In this document: piece by piece, positions 35,720-38,347 of the stretch
Numbering within the stretch: position 1 is the stretch's first letter
Layout of the letters: every line of letters starts with the position of its first letter
Assembly (NCBI GenBank): GCA_003151895.1
Contig: PLYX01000084.1
Coordinates: 1-38,347, forward strand
Length of the DNA stretch: 38,347 bases
Source: Solirubrobacterales bacterium
Lineage (GTDB): Bacteria; Actinomycetota; Thermoleophilia; Solirubrobacterales; Solirubrobacteraceae
Direction: 5' to 3'
The notes under the pieces: model-generated
What the model was told of the DNA's origin: nothing
Databases searched by the model: none
What the model saw: the letters and a program-made list of their open reading frames with translations, nothing else
Program-made: the position numbers and the translations under genes

Positions 35720-36808
35720 ATGGACGGCATCGACTGGAACGTGGCTCAGAAGGTTGGCGAGATGCTCGCCGGCGGCAGTCCGTACCTCGGCTCGGACGCC
35801 GGCGGCGTGCAGCCGCTCGCCGAGCAGTTCGCCGCCCGCGTGAGCGCCTACACCGGATTGACGCTCCCCGAGAGCTTGCCGCCGATCGAGCTCGTGGACC
35901 GTCCGGCCTGGATTGAAGCCAACATCGCGACGATGCGCCCGCTGCTCGAGCCGCTCAGCGAGCGCCTCGGCCGCGGCTCGGGCCCGCTCGCGCCGGCGAT
36001 GCGCTCGATCACGCAACTGCTGCTCGGCGCCCAGATGGGCGCGGTCACGGGGATGCTCTCCCAGCGCGTGCTCGGCCAGTACGACATCGCTCTGCTCGAC
36101 CCGGCTCGGCCTCCACGCCTACTGCTGCTCGCGCCGAACATCGCGCAGGCCGCGCGCAATCTCTCACTCGACCGCGAGGAGTTCACCGCGTGGGTGGCGA
36201 TCCACGAGGTCACGCACGCCGTCCAGTTCGGCGGAGCGCCGTGGCTGCGCGGGCACCTCGCCGGGCTGTTGCGCGAGTTGATCGACGGCATGCAGGTGAG
36301 CGTCGGGCTCCCCCATTCGGGGACCCCCCATGGCGGGGGGCAGGCAGGCGGCCGCGCGCTGCGGATCCCCGACGCGTCCGACCTGCGCACGCTCGCGCAG
36401 CGCCTGCGCGGCGGCGAGCTGCTGCGCCTCGGACTCGGCGAGGACCGCTGGGCGCTGGTGGAGCGCATGCAGGCCACGATGTCGTTGATCGAGGGTCACG
36501 CCGAGCACGTGATGGACGCCGTCGGCGCCGAGGAGCTGCCCACGCTCGAGCGCATGCGCTCCGCGATGAACCGCCGGCGGCGCGATCGCGGCTGGCCGTG
36601 GCGGATCCTCGAGCGGCTGCTCGGCCTGGAGATGAAGATGCGCCAGTACGAGATCGGACGCAGCTTCTGCGACGAGGTCGTCGCGCAGGCAGGGCGGCAG
36701 GCCCTCACCGTGGCGTGGAGCTCGGCGGAGATGCTGCCGAGCACGAGCGAGCTGGAGCACCCAGAGCTGTGGCTCGCACGAACACATGTTCCATCTGTCA
36801 CAAGCTAG
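35720..36808 (+). CDS. Zinc-dependent metalloprotease, DUF2342 (F420-biosynthesis-associated) family
   Basis: WVAIHEVTHAVQFGGAPWLRGHLAGLL (HExxH), LVERMQATMSLIEGHAEHVMDAVG, MKMRQYEIGRSFCDEVV. Confidence 0.85.
   Translation: MDGIDWNVAQKVGEMLAGGSPYLGSDAGGVQPLAEQFAARVSAYTGLTLPESLPPIELVDRPAWIEANIATMRPLLEPLSERLGRGSGPLAPAMRSITQLLLGAQMGAVTGMLSQRVLGQYDIALLDPARPPRLLLLAPNIAQAARNLSLDREEFTAWVAIHEVTHAVQFGGAPWLRGHLAGLLRELIDGMQVSVGLPHSGTPHGGGQAGGRALRIPDASDLRTLAQRLRGGELLRLGLGEDRWALVERMQATMSLIEGHAEHVMDAVGAEELPTLERMRSAMNRRRRDRGWPWRILERLLGLEMKMRQYEIGRSFCDEVVAQAGRQALTVAWSSAEMLPSTSELEHPELWLARTHVPSVTS
36779..36792 (+). promoter_or_regulatory. LexA/SOS box match 1 (within 3' end of the metalloprotease CDS)
   Basis: CGAACACATGTTCC fits CGAACRNRYGTTYC with no mismatch. 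Confidence 0.6.
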
Positions 36809-36887
36809 TACAGATTCATAGCCATTCTTTACAGGGTCTTCACCCGCGCTTGAGATCCGCGTGTAACGATCTCTTCGAGACGGGTTA

Positions 36888-36901
36888 GGAACATGTGTTC
36901 G
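36888..36901 (-). promoter_or_regulatory. LexA/SOS box match 2 (62 bp upstream of the basic protein gene)
   Basis: Plus GGAACATGTGTTCG; minus strand CGAACACATGTTCC, identical to box 1. Confidence 0.7.
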
Positions 36902-36962
36902 GTGCTAGAGTCGGCATCGACCAGAACAAATGTGCCCCCAGCAAACAGGAGCCCCCCTCCAG

Positions 36963-37346
36963 ATGCCAACAGCGAAGACAACTTCCCCCAAGCCCCGCGC
37001 GACCGCCGCCCCCAAGCGCTCCACGACCGCTCCAAAGCGCGCCGCGGCCGCCTCCAAGCCGTCGAGCACGGCCGAGCGCGCCGTCCTGATCCCCGTCGGC
37101 GCGGCCCTGATCGCCCGTGAGCGGGTGCTCGCAGGCGTGAACGACACGATCGCCAACTACAACAGCACCTCCAAAGCCTCCGCCCAGCTGCGCAAGTTCG
37201 AGCGGCGCGGCAACACCGCTCGCAACCGACTCGAGCGCGAGGTCCGCAAGACGCGCGTCCGCGTCGAGCGTGAGCTGCGCCAGCGCCGGCGCGACGGCGA
37301 AGAGCTCGCGGAGCGTGTCCAGGAGCGCATCCTGAACCTCGTCTAG
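36963..37346 (+). CDS. Small Lys/Ala/Pro-rich basic protein with C-terminal coiled-coil-like region
   Basis: MPTAKTTSPKPRATAAPKRSTTAPKRAAAASKPSSTAERAVLIPVGAALIARERVLAGVNDTIANYNSTSKASAQLRKFERRGNTARNRLEREVRKTRVRVERELRQRRRDG; purine-rich aggagc upstream of ATG. Confidence 0.7.
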   Translation: MPTAKTTSPKPRATAAPKRSTTAPKRAAAASKPSSTAERAVLIPVGAALIARERVLAGVNDTIANYNSTSKASAQLRKFERRGNTARNRLEREVRKTRVRVERELRQRRRDGEELAERVQERILNLV

Positions 37347-37440
37347 CAACTTCCCCCGTCCCGAGCAGGAGAGATCGGGAACGGGAAGGTCTGCCGGCCT
37401 CATATATCCCGCCGGCAGTAGAAGCACCCTCTCCTCCCTC

Positions 37441-37472
37441 GCCGGCGGGGCGATCCCCATCGCCCCGCCGGC
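37441..37472 (+). terminator. Strong hairpin terminator
   Basis: GCCGGCGGGGCGAT-cccc-ATCGCCCCGCCGGC perfect 14-bp stem followed by actttcttct; preceded by a second hairpin CTGCCGGC-...-GCCGGCAG. Confidence 0.75.
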
Positions 37473-37502
37473 ACTTTCTTCTCTGCGACAATGCGAGCAG
37501 AC

Positions 37503-38347
37503 ATGAACGCAGACGAAGTCCTCAAGGCTCTGGAGGTCGTGATCGACCCGGAGCTGCGCCGCTCGATCGTCGAGCTCGAGATGGTGCGCTCGATCGACAT
37601 CTCCGAGAACGGGGTGGTCGACGTGACCGTGTCGCTCACGACGGCCGGTTGCCCGATCAAGGGCCACTTCCAGACGTCTGTCGCCGAAGCCGTGGCGGTG
37701 CTCGACGGCGTCACGCACGTGAACGTCTACTTCGACGTGCTGAGCGACAGCGAGAAGGGCGCCCTGCAGCAGAAGCTCGGGCGCGCCAGCCTGCCCGACG
37801 GGGCGCTCGCGGAGGTGTCGAACGTGCTCTGCATCGGCTCGGGCAAGGGCGGCGTGGGCAAGTCCACGCTGACCGCCAACCTGGCGGCCGCGCTCACCGC
37901 CGACGGCAAGCGCGTCGGCATCCTTGACGCCGACGTGTGGGGGTATTCGATCCCGCGCATGTATGGCCTCGGCGCTACGCGCCCACCGGTCTCCGAGCAG
38001 CGCAAGATCGTGCCCCTGGAGTCGCACGGCGTGAAGGTCATGTCGATCGGCTTCTTCGTCGAGGAGGACGCCGCCGTGGTGTGGCGCGGGCCGATGCTCC
38101 ACAAGGCGCTCAACCAGTTCCTGCAGGACGTCGAATGGGGTGCGCTCGACTACCTCTTGATCGACCTGCCACCCGGCACCGGCGACGTGTCGATGACGCT
38201 CGCACAGCTGCTCCCTCAGGCGCAGTTCGTGATCGTCACGACCCCGCAGCCCACCGCCCAGAAGGTGGCGCGGCGCTCGGCTGAGATGGCCAACAAGGTG
38301 TCGCTTGAGATCTGCGGCGTGATCGAGAACATGTCCGGCTTCACGAC
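37503..38347 (+). CDS. Mrp/NBP35-family Fe-S cluster carrier ATPase (3' end outside window)
   Basis: N-terminal MIP18/DUF59 (VIDPELRRSIVELEMVRSIDI...TTAGCPIK), Walker A CIGSGKGGVGKSTLTANLA, LLIDLPPGTGDVSMTLAQLLP. Confidence 0.93.
   Translation, partial: MNADEVLKALEVVIDPELRRSIVELEMVRSIDISENGVVDVTVSLTTAGCPIKGHFQTSVAEAVAVLDGVTHVNVYFDVLSDSEKGALQQKLGRASLPDGALAEVSNVLCIGSGKGGVGKSTLTANLAAALTADGKRVGILDADVWGYSIPRMYGLGATRPPVSEQRKIVPLESHGVKVMSIGFFVEEDAAVVWRGPMLHKALNQFLQDVEWGALDYLLIDLPPGTGDVSMTLAQLLPQAQFVIVTTPQPTAQKVARRSAEMANKVSLEICGVIENMSGFT

Overview
This 38.3 kb window is high-GC actinobacterial-type chromosomal DNA. A Solirubrobacterales/Thermoleophilia-like origin is an inference from gene content. 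Housekeeping and metabolic genes: methylmalonyl-CoA mutase 3' end, arylsulfotransferase-like protein, alkB plus rubredoxin, NADP-dependent oxidoreductase, acyl-CoA dehydrogenase, aquaporin, VOC dioxygenase, GspE/PulE ATPase, HD/OB-fold nuclease, PAC2 protein, DUF2342 metalloprotease and Mrp/NBP35 ATPase. Accessory zones: (i) ~5.8-9.1 kb, a decayed island with a frameshifted serine-recombinase remnant, an AbiEi/AbiEii toxin-antitoxin pair, a PIN-domain remnant, an excisionase-like HTH gene and a tRNA 3'-end fragment; (ii) ~21.5-25.7 kb, two convergent DUF4143-type ATPases, each with its own repeat array upstream, plus a duplicated TetR C-terminal segment bracketing one of them; (iii) 25.7-33.9 kb, a tightly packed three-gene operon of large secreted proteins with Lys/Arg-rich C-termini, apparently transcribed from a near-consensus promoter through a ~470 nt hairpin-rich leader that ends in a hairpin sequestering the Shine-Dalgarno. 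Two identical perfect matches to the Gram-positive LexA/SOS box (CGAACRNRYGTTYC) lie upstream of a small Lys/Ala-rich basic protein gene. The best candidates for undescribed biology are the structured leader with its secreted operon, and the repeat-controlled twin DUF4143 ATPase cassette. All family calls come from reading the translated sequence; no database search was run.
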